A stretch of 64,000 nt of DNA from Microvirga soli (lineage in GTDB: Bacteria > Pseudomonadota > Alphaproteobacteria > Rhizobiales > Beijerinckiaceae). Below are positions 32,145 through 43,298 of the stretch, in pieces. Every line of letters starts with the position of its first letter. Within the stretch, counting starts at the first letter, position 1. A program made the position numbers and the translations under genes. The notes beneath the pieces were generated by a model. The model saw only the letters and a program-made list of their open reading frames with translations, had not been told where the DNA came from and made no database searches. Where the stretch lies: contig NZ_JAERQE010000003.1 of assembly GCF_016734765.1 (NCBI RefSeq), forward strand, positions 1 through 64,000. The letters run 5' to 3'.

Positions 32145-32280
32145 GATCTCTTTAAGTCCGGGGCCAATGGGCCGTGCTTGAGCAGGCCGCATCCGGGCCG
32201 CCCTTGAACTGTCCTGCGTGACTTAAGGGGCCGGTCGCCGTCAGTCAACGCTCAAGCGACCGAAAACCAAGGAGATATCC

Positions 32281-32739
32281 ATGCTGCGCGAACGTTTCAC
32301 CGCCGACATGAAGGAGGCCATGAAGGCTGGGGAAAAGGGGCGCCTGGGTGCCATTCGCCTGATCCAGGCCGCCCTCAAGGACAAGGACATCGAGGCCCGC
32401 GGCAACGGCAAGGAGCCGCTCTCCGACGAGGAGATCCTGGCCATGCTGCAGAAAATGGTGAAGCAGCGCCAGGAATCGATCACCATGTACGAGCAGGGCG
32501 GTCGCACCGAGCTCGCCCAGCAGGAAAAGGACGAGGTGACGGTCATCACCTCCTACCTGCCGCAGCAGATGGACGAGGCCGAGACCAAGGCCGCCATCGA
32601 GGCCGCCATCGCCGAGACCGGCGCCGCCTCCATGAAGGACATGGGCAAGGTCGTCGGTGTTCTGCGCGGCAAGTATGCCGGCCGCATGGACTTCGCCAAG
32701 GCGAGCGGCCTGGTGAAGGACATGCTGCCGAAGGGCTAA
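32281..32739 (+). CDS. yqeY: GatB/YqeY domain protein
   Basis: 152 aa, the standard length for stand-alone YqeY. The family pattern RLGAIRLIQAALKDKDIEARG (about 21-41) and MGKVVGVLRGKYAGRMDFAKAS (about 121-142) is clear. YqeY resembles the tRNA-binding tail of GatB and may act in tRNA-dependent amidation or editing; its role is not settled. It is normally followed by dnaG and rpoD in Rhizobiales; here about 6 kb of other genes intervene. Confidence 0.93.
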   Translation: MLRERFTADMKEAMKAGEKGRLGAIRLIQAALKDKDIEARGNGKEPLSDEEILAMLQKMVKQRQESITMYEQGGRTELAQQEKDEVTVITSYLPQQMDEAETKAAIEAAIAETGAASMKDMGKVVGVLRGKYAGRMDFAKASGLVKDMLPKG

Positions 32740-32760
32740 GTCATTCCCGTACTGCATTCG

Positions 32761-32787
32761 TCATGGCCGGCCTTGTGCCGGCCATGA
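32761..32787. repeat. REP-like hairpin with CTTGT loop
   Basis: TCATGGCCGGC (32761-32771) pairs perfectly with GCCGGCCATGA (32777-32787) around the loop CTTGT, the same loop and inner stem as the hairpin at 6054-6076. It lies between the convergent yqeY and ialB-type genes. Confidence 0.7.
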
Positions 32788-32812
32788 CGGGAGGGGAAGT
32801 CTGCCTGGGCTC

Positions 32813-33568
32813 TTATGGCTTGGCCGCAGGCGCTCCCGCATTCGCCTCGGGCGCCTGGTCGGGATTGCCGACATTGCCCATCCGGCCGCGTTGCTCTTCC
32901 GCCCGCTTCTGAAGCTCCTCCTGGATCTTCTTCTGCTGCTCGGCCAGGACCTGCGGATCGACGGGCGGCCCATCGAAGGCCTTGCCGAAACCGTCCGTCG
33001 GTATGGCAAAGGTCACCTCCTTGCCGGCTTGGTTCCGGGCGCTGACATTCAGGGCCGTTCCCTTCTTGAGGGCAGCGACGAGGTCGTCCTTCACGGCCGC
33101 TTCCGCGAAGCAGCCATGCGGGAAGCAGGTGGAGTATCGGCCGGCCAGGGGCTGGCTCTTCTCCGCGGAGATCCGGATGCCGGGCGGCACGAGCAGGCCC
33201 AGCGGCATCAGGATTCGCAGGGTCTTCGGCGCGTTCTTGGCCTTTACATCATAGAGGGCCACGGCAACGATGCGCTGCCCCTTGTCGGTCACGAAATCGC
33301 GCGTCGTGTAGCAGATCTCCGCATTCGCGCCCTCATCCTTGGCGCAGACCTTCGTCCATTCCGGCTGTGACGGCGACGCCTTGAGTTGAACCAATACGGG
33401 AGCGGCGGCAGGGGGCCGGGCCTGCTGGTTTTTCGGTGCGGGCTGCTCTTTCTGCGCCGGCTGCTTCGGCTTCGGAGCCTGCCCTGAAGTCTGTGCCAGA
33501 CCCGGCACGGGGCTGAGAGCCAGAGCGGTGGCGATCACGGCCCCAGGAAGGCGGGATGCGATGGGCAT
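32813..33568 (-). CDS. Invasion-associated locus B (IalB) family protein
   Basis: 251 aa from the ATG at 33568. A signal peptide (about 1-24, ending PVPGLAQ) is followed by a Pro/Lys/Gln-rich linker (about 25-60) and then the IalB domain with EICYTTRDFVTDKGQRIVAVALYD (about 85-108). Four Cys in the domain (KVCAKDEG, EICYT, YSTCFPHGC) probably form disulfides. A C-terminal Glu/Gln/Lys-rich coil-like tail follows. Named after a Bartonella erythrocyte-invasion gene, the family is widespread in free-living Rhizobiales, so no virulence role is implied. Confidence 0.87.
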   Translation of the reverse strand: MPIASRLPGAVIATALALSPVPGLAQTSGQAPKPKQPAQKEQPAPKNQQARPPAAAPVLVQLKASPSQPEWTKVCAKDEGANAEICYTTRDFVTDKGQRIVAVALYDVKAKNAPKTLRILMPLGLLVPPGIRISAEKSQPLAGRYSTCFPHGCFAEAAVKDDLVAALKKGTALNVSARNQAGKEVTFAIPTDGFGKAFDGPPVDPQVLAEQQKKIQEELQKRAEEQRGRMGNVGNPDQAPEANAGAPAAKP

Positions 33569-33732
33569 TTCGGGAGTTTTCCTCTCGTTGAACTGAACTG
33601 TGATCGGCCGGCTCTCCCAGGAGCCGAGTGGCGCTCGGCTGGAACCCGCCTTGGGGATCGGCCGTCTATCGGGGAGGTTGATGTCAGAATTTGGATGATG
33701 GGTCGTTAAGGCCCACCTGCAGGAGAGCATGA

Positions 33733-33975
33733 ATGAACAAGGGATTCGGTGTAACCGTGACGGTACCGCAGCCGGACGGCCAGGAGCCCAAGACCGCTCC
33801 CCTGGTGGTGGTCGCCCGGGACGAGCGTGATGCCGAGCTGGTGGCCGCACAGGCAGCAGGGCCGCAGGCCTCGGCTGAGACTCTGCGCGAACTCACGGAC
33901 GAGGAGGTTCTGGCCTATGATCTCGACCTCCAGGCGCATGGGAGCGCGAAAGTTCTGCCGATCCTCAACCTCTAG
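33733..33975 (+). CDS. Small hypothetical protein
   Basis: 80 aa, soluble and acidic, with an Ala/Glu-rich middle (DERDAELVAAQAAGPQASAETLRELTDEEVLAYDL). AGGAG is 6 bases before the ATG. I do not recognise the family. An imperfect EcfG-type promoter (GGAAC at 33641-33645, 17 bases, CGTC) lies upstream but misses the consensus CGTT, so stress control is only a possibility. Confidence 0.55.
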   Translation: MNKGFGVTVTVPQPDGQEPKTAPLVVVARDERDAELVAAQAAGPQASAETLRELTDEEVLAYDLDLQAHGSAKVLPILNL

Positions 33976-34211
33976 CGATCCCGGATCAGGGCGAAGCGCC
34001 GCAGCGATCGGCCCCATGGTCTGATGTTCAAGCTTCGGCTTTACTGCTAGGCAGGTTCAAGATTCCGTGATCCTCTCCCTAATGTCCTTGCAGACCATGA
34101 TCGACGCTCTCCTGACCCATAGGCGGGTCCTGTCTGCCAGCACCGGGATGGTGCGAGGGAGGAATTGCCACGCGGGTTATGCGTGGGATGTCCGTCTGGC
34201 TCAGGAGGATC

Positions 34212-36389
34212 ATGCCACCGGTGAGAGCAATGCACGGTAAGCCGGACGCTTCCGTGCGCGCTCCAGGGGATGCTCCGAGAGATCGCCTGCAGCTTTTCTT
34301 TCAGCAGGCGCCGGGGATGATCGCCATCGTCAGTGGGCCCGAACACGTCTTCGAATTCGCCAACACGGCTTATCTCGAGCTCGTCGGCCGGCACGAGGTT
34401 GTCGGCCAGCGGGTGCGCGATGTGCTGCCCGAACTGGACGAGCAAGGCACCGTGGCGCTTCTCGATAACGTGTATGCGACTGGGGAGCCGTTCATCGGGC
34501 GGCGGATGCCTGTCGCTTTCCGGCGACGGGCGAACGCTCCGGCGGAAACCCGATACATGGACTTCGTCTACCAGCCGGTGGTGAACGATCAGGGCCGGGT
34601 GACGGGCATCTTTGCCCAGGGCTTCGATGTCACCCGGCAGGTCGAGACCGAAGCAGCCTTCCATGAAAGCGAAGCCCGGTATCGGCTCTTCTCGGAGGAG
34701 ACCCGGGAAGGCGTGGTCGTTCACAACGGCAAGATCATCCTCGACTGCAACCCGGCCTATGCCCGCATCTTCGGTTACGGCAGCGTCGCCGAGGTGATCG
34801 GGCTTCCCAGCACGGCCTTCGTGAGCCCCAAGAGCGCGGCCCTTCTTCAGGAGAAGGGTGCACATGATAGCGAGGAGCCTTACGAGATCGAGGCGATCCG
34901 CAAGGACGGCTCCGTCTTTCCGGCCGAGTTCGTCGGCCGGCCCAGCATCTGGCAGGGCCAGAAGGTGCGGATCGGTCTGGCGCGCGATCTGACCGAGCGC
35001 AAGCGACGCGAGGCTGCTCTGCGTGAGAGCGAAGCGCATTTCGCCGCGATCTTCGACCAATCCGCCGCTGGCTTCGGCGAGGTCGATCTGACCGGGCACT
35101 TTCTCCGCGTGAACGACCGCTTCTGCGAAATATCCGGCTACACGCGAGAGGAGCTTCTGAGCGGCCGGCGCATGCAGGACATCACCCATCCCGACGACCT
35201 GCCCGAGAATGTCCGCCTGTTCCGGCATGCAGTCGAGTCCGGCGAACCGTTCGAGATCGAGAAGCGCTACGTTCGACCGGACGGTTCGGAAGTCTGGGTC
35301 AGCAATACCGTGACCTTGATCCACGATGCGACGGGACGGCCGCAAACGGTTGCCTCGGTGAGCATTGACCTCACGGCCCGTCGGGAAGCCGAAGCGGCGT
35401 TGCGTCAGAGCGAGGCCAGTCTGCGTCTGGCTCTCGATGCTGGCCGGATGGCCGTGTGGGAAACCGACACCCGCACCAACTCCGTGACGACCTCTCCTGA
35501 ACTTAACCGTCTTCTTGGCTTCCCGGAGGGGGCGAACCCGACCATCGAGGAGATCAGGGCCCGTTATGCGCCGGGAGCCCAAGACCGGATCCGCGCCGCC
35601 GCCGCCGCCGCGCTCGGACGGGGAGAACGCTACGTCGAGGAAGAGATCGAGATCATCTGGCCGGACAATTCCCATCATTGGCTGCTCCTCCGGGCGGACC
35701 TGGAGGTCACGCCGGGAGCCGACGGGACCGCTCAGGTCAAAGCAACGGGCGTTGCCTTCGAGATCACCGAACGCAAGCTGTGGGAAGAACGCCAGCGCCT
35801 GCTGATCAACGAGCTGAACCACCGGGTGAAGAATACCCTGGCGACCGTGCAGTCGATTGCTGCTCAGAGCTTCCGCGATAGAGACTCCACCAGCGGGCCG
35901 AACTTCACGGCCTTCCAGGAACGCCTGTTCGCCCTGGCCCGCGCCCATGACATCCTCACCCGCGACAATTGGGAGGGGGCGGAGCTTCGCGACATTGTCG
36001 GCGAGGTGATTGAGCCCTATTGCCGCCCATCGCATGGACGCTGCCACATCGACGGGCCTCGTGTCCGGTTGACGCCGAGTATGGCGCTGGCCCTGTCCAT
36101 GGCCGTGCATGAGCTTGCGACTAACGCGGCGAAATATGGAGCCTTGTCCGCACCGGCAGGGCAGGTGTCGATCTCGTGGTCCGTTCTGCCCGGCAGCCCG
36201 CGGCAGCTGACCCTGTGCTGGCAGGAGCGGGGAGGGCCTTCCGTCGCGTTGCCGGAGCGCAGGGGATTCGGCACAAGGCTGATCGAGCGCAGCCTAGCGC
36301 AGGAACTCGCCGGCGAGGTGAGCCTCGCCTATGTTCCCACAGGCGTCGTCTGCACGGTCAAGGCTCCGCTGCCGGACAGCATGGTCTAG
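34212..36389 (+). CDS. Multi-PAS sensor histidine kinase of the HWE family
   Basis: 725 aa, no membrane segments. Four PAS/PAC units are visible (about 25-140, 145-260, 265-385 and 390-515), each ending in an ...ITERK-like PAC. The kinase domain has the phospho-acceptor His537 in ELNHRVKNTLATVQS and the diagnostic WE pair in RDNWEGAEL. The N box is MAVHELATNAAKYGALS, and GFGTRLIER follows. HWE kinases sense light, redox or other small-molecule cues and often feed the alphaproteobacterial general stress response. No response regulator gene is adjacent. The start is placed at 34212 after AGGAGG; an earlier frame opening at 34179 has no such site. Confidence 0.9.
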   Translation: MPPVRAMHGKPDASVRAPGDAPRDRLQLFFQQAPGMIAIVSGPEHVFEFANTAYLELVGRHEVVGQRVRDVLPELDEQGTVALLDNVYATGEPFIGRRMPVAFRRRANAPAETRYMDFVYQPVVNDQGRVTGIFAQGFDVTRQVETEAAFHESEARYRLFSEETREGVVVHNGKIILDCNPAYARIFGYGSVAEVIGLPSTAFVSPKSAALLQEKGAHDSEEPYEIEAIRKDGSVFPAEFVGRPSIWQGQKVRIGLARDLTERKRREAALRESEAHFAAIFDQSAAGFGEVDLTGHFLRVNDRFCEISGYTREELLSGRRMQDITHPDDLPENVRLFRHAVESGEPFEIEKRYVRPDGSEVWVSNTVTLIHDATGRPQTVASVSIDLTARREAEAALRQSEASLRLALDAGRMAVWETDTRTNSVTTSPELNRLLGFPEGANPTIEEIRARYAPGAQDRIRAAAAAALGRGERYVEEEIEIIWPDNSHHWLLLRADLEVTPGADGTAQVKATGVAFEITERKLWEERQRLLINELNHRVKNTLATVQSIAAQSFRDRDSTSGPNFTAFQERLFALARAHDILTRDNWEGAELRDIVGEVIEPYCRPSHGRCHIDGPRVRLTPSMALALSMAVHELATNAAKYGALSAPAGQVSISWSVLPGSPRQLTLCWQERGGPSVALPERRGFGTRLIERSLAQELAGEVSLAYVPTGVVCTVKAPLPDSMV

Positions 36390-36409
36390 TTCTTACGGCT
36401 TTCGCTTCA

Positions 36410-36631
36410 TCACGATTGCGACTTGGGGATCGGTGCCGAATGCCGGGGCTTCGGAGCCTCCACGAGCCGGAACCGTACGGGAGCGGATGTCCAGCCGGAG
36501 GGCAGCTTCAGAGGGACATCGCACGCCGTGAAGAGGCTCTGTCCCTCCGCATTCCTGACCTCAAAAATATAGCCGGGCCGCTGGAGCTGCGAACAGTCCT
36601 TCCACCGCTCGAAGTCAACCCACTCGCTCAA
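36410..36631 (-). CDS. Small hypothetical protein with TTG start
   Basis: 73 aa if translation begins at the TTG at 36629-36631, which has GGGAGAG about 5 bases upstream. It contains PGYIFEVRNAEGQSLFTACDVPLKLPSGW (about 19-47), a compact beta-rich unit, and a basic/Pro-rich tail. It starts 12 bases after the serralysin-like gene on the same strand and may be co-transcribed. Family not recognised. Confidence 0.5.
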   Translation of the reverse strand: MSEWVDFERWKDCSQLQRPGYIFEVRNAEGQSLFTACDVPLKLPSGWTSAPVRFRLVEAPKPRHSAPIPKSQS

Positions 36632-36643
36632 GGCTCTCTCCCG

Positions 36644-38764
36644 TCACAGATAGAAGTCCGCCGACTTCAGGGACAAGACCTTCGAAAGCCGGATCTGGAA
36701 ATCCGCCACGGCGTCGCCATTGACGTCGCCGGACAACACGCCGCCGTGGAACTTCAACTGCCCGGCCTTGTGCGTGAAGGCATTGCTGCCGATGAACGAG
36801 AAGGCTTGGTTTCCGGAGACCTTCGTGTCGGCATCGATGCTGCGCAGATGGATTTTGTCTGTGCCGGACACGAAATCCTGGATGATATCCCGCGCGCCTG
36901 GTGCGCTCTCGCCCCGCGATTTGAAGACGAAGACATCGGCACCTGTTCCGCCGGACAGAACATCGACCCCTGAACCACCATATAGGGTGTCGCGGCCGCT
37001 GCAGCCGTACAGAATATCGGCGCCGGCACCACCCTCGAGGTTGTCGTTGCCGCTGGCGCCGTCGAGCCGGTCGGAGCCGCCGCGGCCGTAGAGAGAATCC
37101 GATCCGGAGCCGCCGGCGAGCTTGTTCGCGGCATTGTTGCCTTTCAGCACATCGGCATAGGCGCTGCCCGTCAGGTTCTCGATGCTGACATATCGATCCC
37201 CGGCAGCATCCTGCGTGTTCCGCAACGTGGCCATGAGATCCGCCATGACGCCGGCCTCAGCCGTCGCGTAGCTGGCGGTGTCCATGCCGGCGCCGCCATC
37301 GAGGATGTCGCCGCCCGATCCGCCGATCAGGATGTCATATCCTGCCTGACCGTAAATAGAATCGTTTCCAGCCTCGCCCATGAGGCTGTCGGCACCAACT
37401 GTGCCGGTGAGCACGAGATCCTGACTGACGAGGGGAGCCGCCGTAACAAGCGTCTCGTCCGTCGCGGGCGGCTCTTCCACGATGACATCCACGATGGGAG
37501 GTTCACTCGTCACCGTCTGCTTGGCGGCGGTCAGTTCCGCAAGCGAGTAGGTTCTGTCGCTGAACCGGACGATCTCGATGGACCGAATGGTGTCACTGCC
37601 GTCCGGTGTGCCTGTGCGCAGGTCTGAGACCTGCAGCGATCCGTCGGCCAGCAGGGTGACGCCATAATCCGAGCGCCGGCTCGCGAAGACGGCTGTGTCG
37701 CTCCCGGTTCCTCCGTCCAGCATGTCGTTGCCTGCCGCGCCGGTCAGCCTGTCGTTACCGGCATTGCCCTTGAGCGTGTTCGCAATCTGGTTGCCGACGA
37801 TCACGTCCGCGCCCGTTCCGCCTATGGCGTTCTCGATGAGGGAGCGCGTGTCACCTTGATGGAGCAGGGCATTGGCGATATTGCCGGCGGCAAGCCGCGA
37901 GCCGTCGCGGTGCAGCTTGGCGAGCTGGTTCGCCGCCGTAGTGGTCCAGTTTCCAGGCTGCAGGTCGACCTTCAGGTTGCTGCCGTAATTCGAGAAGTCA
38001 TTGGTGTCGCTGCCGCCGCCGTCCCATGTCGTCAGCAGGATCCGGTTGCCGCCGGGGGCTCCCTGGCCGACGCCATCGATGAACATCTCGCCGGTCGTGG
38101 CGCTCCAGCGATAGACGGTATCGGTGCTGTTGGTGGTGTAGTCGGCACCGTAGAGATGCTGCAGGGCTGCAATGTCGAGCATCATCAGCGACTGGGCATA
38201 ACCCCAGGTCTCGTTGGGATAGCCGTCTGTCGTCGAGGCGTTGATATAGGAGCGGTAGCTCATGACCGTGTACTCCATGGAGTCACGGTTGACCGGCAGG
38301 CCAGCCTCATGAGGGTGCGCCAGCCCGAGGGCATGCCCGATCTCGTGAATGAAGGTCAGAAAGGCATAATTGCCCTTCAAGGGTGTGCTGTAGGCGCCGC
38401 TCGACTTGTTGAGCCAGACGTCGCCCCCCTCGTCCTCCGTTGTCGGAAAGTAGGCCCAGGCAGTGCCTGGCACGTTGGACAGACCGAACCGCAGGTCCGC
38501 ATGGGCGGTCGTACTTTCGGCGATCTCCGTGAAGGTGACATTCGCCACCGAGGCAAACATCGACAGGGCGGTGCGGGCGGTCGCCTGCTGGATGGAGCTC
38601 AGGATGCCGAAGGTCGCGGTCTCTCCCTCACCATAGGATGTGCCGTAAAGGGATGCGCTTCTCGGGAAGCTGTAGGTGAAATTGCTGACGGCCCATTTCA
38701 GGTTTTCAAGAAGGCCATCAATGTAAACGTCGTTAGCTGAACCAATTGTCGTAACAGCGGGCAT
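36644..38764 (-). CDS. Serralysin-like RTX metalloprotease (M10)
   Basis: 706 aa with no N-terminal signal peptide. The zinc site HEIGHALGLAH (His140, Glu141, His144, His150) and the Met-turn VMSY (Met168) mark an M10B metzincin domain (about 30-240). Behind it lie RTX repeats in two blocks (about 310-350 and 450-600, GGxGxD type), a Pro/Glu-rich linker (about 420-440), and a C-terminal end SADFYL fitting a type I secretion signal. It should be a calcium-stabilised secreted protease. The ATG at 38764 has GGAG 9 bases upstream. No type I exporter or protease inhibitor is adjacent. Confidence 0.9.
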   Translation of the reverse strand: MPAVTTIGSANDVYIDGLLENLKWAVSNFTYSFPRSASLYGTSYGEGETATFGILSSIQQATARTALSMFASVANVTFTEIAESTTAHADLRFGLSNVPGTAWAYFPTTEDEGGDVWLNKSSGAYSTPLKGNYAFLTFIHEIGHALGLAHPHEAGLPVNRDSMEYTVMSYRSYINASTTDGYPNETWGYAQSLMMLDIAALQHLYGADYTTNSTDTVYRWSATTGEMFIDGVGQGAPGGNRILLTTWDGGGSDTNDFSNYGSNLKVDLQPGNWTTTAANQLAKLHRDGSRLAAGNIANALLHQGDTRSLIENAIGGTGADVIVGNQIANTLKGNAGNDRLTGAAGNDMLDGGTGSDTAVFASRRSDYGVTLLADGSLQVSDLRTGTPDGSDTIRSIEIVRFSDRTYSLAELTAAKQTVTSEPPIVDVIVEEPPATDETLVTAAPLVSQDLVLTGTVGADSLMGEAGNDSIYGQAGYDILIGGSGGDILDGGAGMDTASYATAEAGVMADLMATLRNTQDAAGDRYVSIENLTGSAYADVLKGNNAANKLAGGSGSDSLYGRGGSDRLDGASGNDNLEGGAGADILYGCSGRDTLYGGSGVDVLSGGTGADVFVFKSRGESAPGARDIIQDFVSGTDKIHLRSIDADTKVSGNQAFSFIGSNAFTHKAGQLKFHGGVLSGDVNGDAVADFQIRLSKVLSLKSADFYL

Positions 38765-39072
38765 ATATCCATGCTCCAAAAATCATTGGTTGTCGTTTTT
38801 GCAATGCTTATAGGCTGGCGCTTGGCCGTTAATAATCTTGAAACAAACTACGCGACGTCTACGAATTTGGCTCCTGCATGGCAGGCGAATCACCCAGCGT
38901 AAGCGGTTAAGCGGGCCTTGAGAAGACGCCTTCGGATGCGCTGCAACGGGGGCTGGCGCGGGATCAGAGCCTGCCTCCTGTGGATTATGGGCACAGAAAA
39001 GCTTGACCGTTCTGTTTTGCGCTCCCGCCCCGCCGCCCTAGGTTATGCAACAGGTTTGGAGACCGACGCCTC
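38765..39072. other. 308-base divergent region between the RTX protease gene and dnaG
   Basis: No gene is supported here. It holds the RTX protease leader with CAATGATTTTTG (38777-38788, minus strand), ATAAGC and CCAAGC, elements shared with the CAP-domain RTX gene at 47.7 kb. The right half, with GGAG at 39058-39061, carries the dnaG leader. Confidence 0.5.
38777..38825 (-). promoter_or_regulatory. Conserved leader of RTX secreted-protein genes, copy 1
   Basis: Minus strand, 5' to 3': CCAAGC (38825-38820), ATAAGC (38811-38806) and CAATGATTTTTG (38788-38777), then AGCA and the start codon 12 bases on. The same elements in the same order precede the CAP-domain RTX gene (47702-47739). Whether this is promoter or mRNA leader cannot be decided by eye. 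Confidence 0.45.
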
Positions 39073-40965
39073 GTGCGATACCCGCCCCAGATTTTGGAAG
39101 AGATCCGCGCCCGGCTGCCGGTTTCGGCTGTGGTCGGCAAGCGCGTGCGCCTCAAGAAGGCCGGGCGGGAATGGAAGGGGCTGTCGCCCTTCAACGCGGA
39201 GAAGACGCCGAGCTTCTACGTGAACGACCAGAAGCAGTTCTACCACTGCTTCTCCTCCGGCAAGCACGGAGACATCTTCACCTTCCTGATGGAGACCGAG
39301 GGGCTGTCCTTCCCCGAGGCCGTCGAACGGCTGGCAGGCGAAGCGGGGGTTCCGCTCCCCAAGCTGTCCCAGGAGGACAGGCAGGAGGAGGTCAAGCGCA
39401 AGAGCCTCTACGACGTCATGGAACTGGCGGCCGTATTCTTCGAGGCTTCGCTGCAGGACAGGGTCGGGACCAAGGCGCGAGACTATCTGGCCGGTCGAAC
39501 TTTAAGCCGGGACACGCAGACGCGGTTCCGCATCGGCTATGCGCCGCCCGAGCGCTTTGCCCTGCGGGATCATCTCGCCGGCAAGGGCGTGCCCATCGAC
39601 ATGATGGTGGAGGCGGGGCTTCTGATCGCCGGCGAGGAGGTGAAGGTTCCCTACGACCGCTTCCGCGACCGGGTGATGTTCCCGATCTGCGACCTGCGCG
39701 GCCGGGTGATCGCCTTCGGCGGGCGCGCCATGAGCGCGGACATTCCGGCCAAGTACCTCAACTCCCCGGACACGCCGCTCTTCAACAAGGGGCGGCTCCT
39801 CTACAACTACCATCTCGCCCGCCAGCCGGCCCATGACCGGGGCACCGTGATCGCGGTCGAGGGCTATGTGGACGTGATCTCGCTCAACGTCGCGGGCTTC
39901 CCCCATGCGGTGGCGCCGCTGGGCACGGCGCTCACGGAGGACCAGCTCACGCTGCTCTGGCGCCTCGCCGAGGAGCCGATCCTCTGCTTCGACGGCGACA
40001 AGGCCGGCCAGCGGGCGGCCTACCGGGCCCTCGACGTGGCCCTGCCGAACCTGATGCCGGGGAAATCCCTGCGCTTTGCCATGCTGCCCGAGGGTCAGGA
40101 CCCGGACGATCTCGCCCGCGCCAGTGGCCCTGCCGCCGTAGAGCGGGTGCTTAGCTCGGCTCGGCCCCTGGTGGACGTGCTCTGGACCCGGGAGTTCGAG
40201 GCGGGGCCGCTCGACACCCCCGAGCGGCGGGCCGCTCTGGAACGGCGCCTGCGCGAATCACTTGCCCTGATTCGCGATGAAACCCTGAAGAAATATTACC
40301 GGGAGGAGGTACAGAGCCGTCTGGCGGCCTTAAGTCCCGACACCCGGCCGAACCGCTTTAACCGTCAGGGCGGGGGAGCGCGGCGTGATTTCCAGAAGCC
40401 TCAGCCGATGACGCCGAGCTCCCCCTTGAGCGTCTCGCCGATGCTTGCCCGCTCTGCGCTCTTTGCCGGCGGAACGGCCGAAAGCCCCCGGGAGGCGATG
40501 ATCCTCTGCACCTTCCTGGTCCACCCGGAACTCCTGCAAAATCATGCAGAAACCCTTGCAGATCTTGAACTTGAGCGCCGCTCTACCCAAATGGTGCGCA
40601 GTCTCCTGCTCGATGGAGCGGCGAGCGGCGAACCTGCCGACCAGTCTGTTATGAGGGCCCGTCTTGAGCGGGCCGGTCTGACGATCGAGGCCGACAGGCT
40701 GACGGCCCTGGTCCGTCCCGGCGACCGGTGGATGCTGGATCCACACGCGGATCCCTTGCGTCTTGAGGACGCATTGAGGCAAGCCATCACCTTGCATCGC
40801 CGCGCACGCACGTTACATAGCGAACTTCGAGCCGCGGAGCGCGCACTCGCCGAAGAGGACAATGAGGCCAATCTCGCCTGGCTGCGGGAGGTCCAGAACC
40901 AGCTGTCCTCCGTCGAAGGTGCCGAGGCGGACATGGACGATGCAGGGGTCCCCGGGGGTCACTGA
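39073..40965 (+). CDS. dnaG: DNA primase
   Basis: 630 aa, GTG start with GGAG 11 bases upstream. The N-terminal zinc-binding domain, catalytic core and TOPRIM (VEGYVDVISL near 260, FDGDKAGQRAA near 309) and C-terminal helicase-binding region are all present. The CHC2 zinc motif is degenerate: SPFN replaces CPFH and HCFSSGKHG replaces HCFGCGxHG, so three of the four usual zinc ligands are missing. The surrounding EKTPSF core is conserved. This kind of loss is, as far as I recall, shared by other Rhizobiales. It primes replication and is followed by rpoD. Confidence 0.96.
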   Translation: MRYPPQILEEIRARLPVSAVVGKRVRLKKAGREWKGLSPFNAEKTPSFYVNDQKQFYHCFSSGKHGDIFTFLMETEGLSFPEAVERLAGEAGVPLPKLSQEDRQEEVKRKSLYDVMELAAVFFEASLQDRVGTKARDYLAGRTLSRDTQTRFRIGYAPPERFALRDHLAGKGVPIDMMVEAGLLIAGEEVKVPYDRFRDRVMFPICDLRGRVIAFGGRAMSADIPAKYLNSPDTPLFNKGRLLYNYHLARQPAHDRGTVIAVEGYVDVISLNVAGFPHAVAPLGTALTEDQLTLLWRLAEEPILCFDGDKAGQRAAYRALDVALPNLMPGKSLRFAMLPEGQDPDDLARASGPAAVERVLSSARPLVDVLWTREFEAGPLDTPERRAALERRLRESLALIRDETLKKYYREEVQSRLAALSPDTRPNRFNRQGGGARRDFQKPQPMTPSSPLSVSPMLARSALFAGGTAESPREAMILCTFLVHPELLQNHAETLADLELERRSTQMVRSLLLDGAASGEPADQSVMRARLERAGLTIEADRLTALVRPGDRWMLDPHADPLRLEDALRQAITLHRRARTLHSELRAAERALAEEDNEANLAWLREVQNQLSSVEGAEADMDDAGVPGGH

Positions 40966-41164
40966 CGGTTTCGATTTCAAGAAAATGCGGCAGGCAGGGC
41001 GGCTGTCGCAAGGTGAACAGGGGATGGTTAACGGTTAGTCAAACGATTGACTGTTTATACTTGGCAATGAATTTCGGGTGGCGGAGCCTTTTAAGGCTTG
41101 CCGCCCTTTCGCGCGGCGCAGGTCCTGTAGGGGGGACGGGCGGGGCGCTGGAGTTGAGCAAAGC

Positions 41165-43168
<2,004 letters not shown>

Positions 43169-43180
43169 GCGACTTGAAAA

Positions 43181-43205
43181 GGCGGGCCTCAGAGCCCGCC
43201 TTTTT
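43181..43205 (+). terminator. Rho-independent terminator of rpoD
   Basis: GGCGGGC (43181-43187) pairs with GCCCGCC (43194-43200), followed by TTTTT. It starts 12 bases after the rpoD stop. Confidence 0.92.
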
Positions 43206-43298
43206 CATATCGTGCTCAGGCTGCTGCCGAATGAGGGTTTGTTTACACAATAACACTCATATGAAGCGCGTCAGCACGTCGCCCACGGGACGAGGCCA

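Noticed and set aside
33641-33666. EcfG-type general stress promoter upstream of the 80-residue protein
   Set aside because: GGAAC is present and the spacing is right, but the -10 half is CGTC rather than CGTT. One imperfect site is not enough to call it.
34047-36110. 687-codon minus-strand frame opposite the HWE kinase
   Set aside because: No domain or ribosome binding site, and it is fully antisense to a gene with clear PAS and kinase motifs.
36950-37800. Regularly spaced short repeats that resemble a CRISPR array
   Set aside because: They are the coding repeats for RTX nonapeptides in the protease; spacing is a multiple of 3, there are no unique spacers, and no cas gene is near. The same holds for 11220-11620 and 46690-46900.
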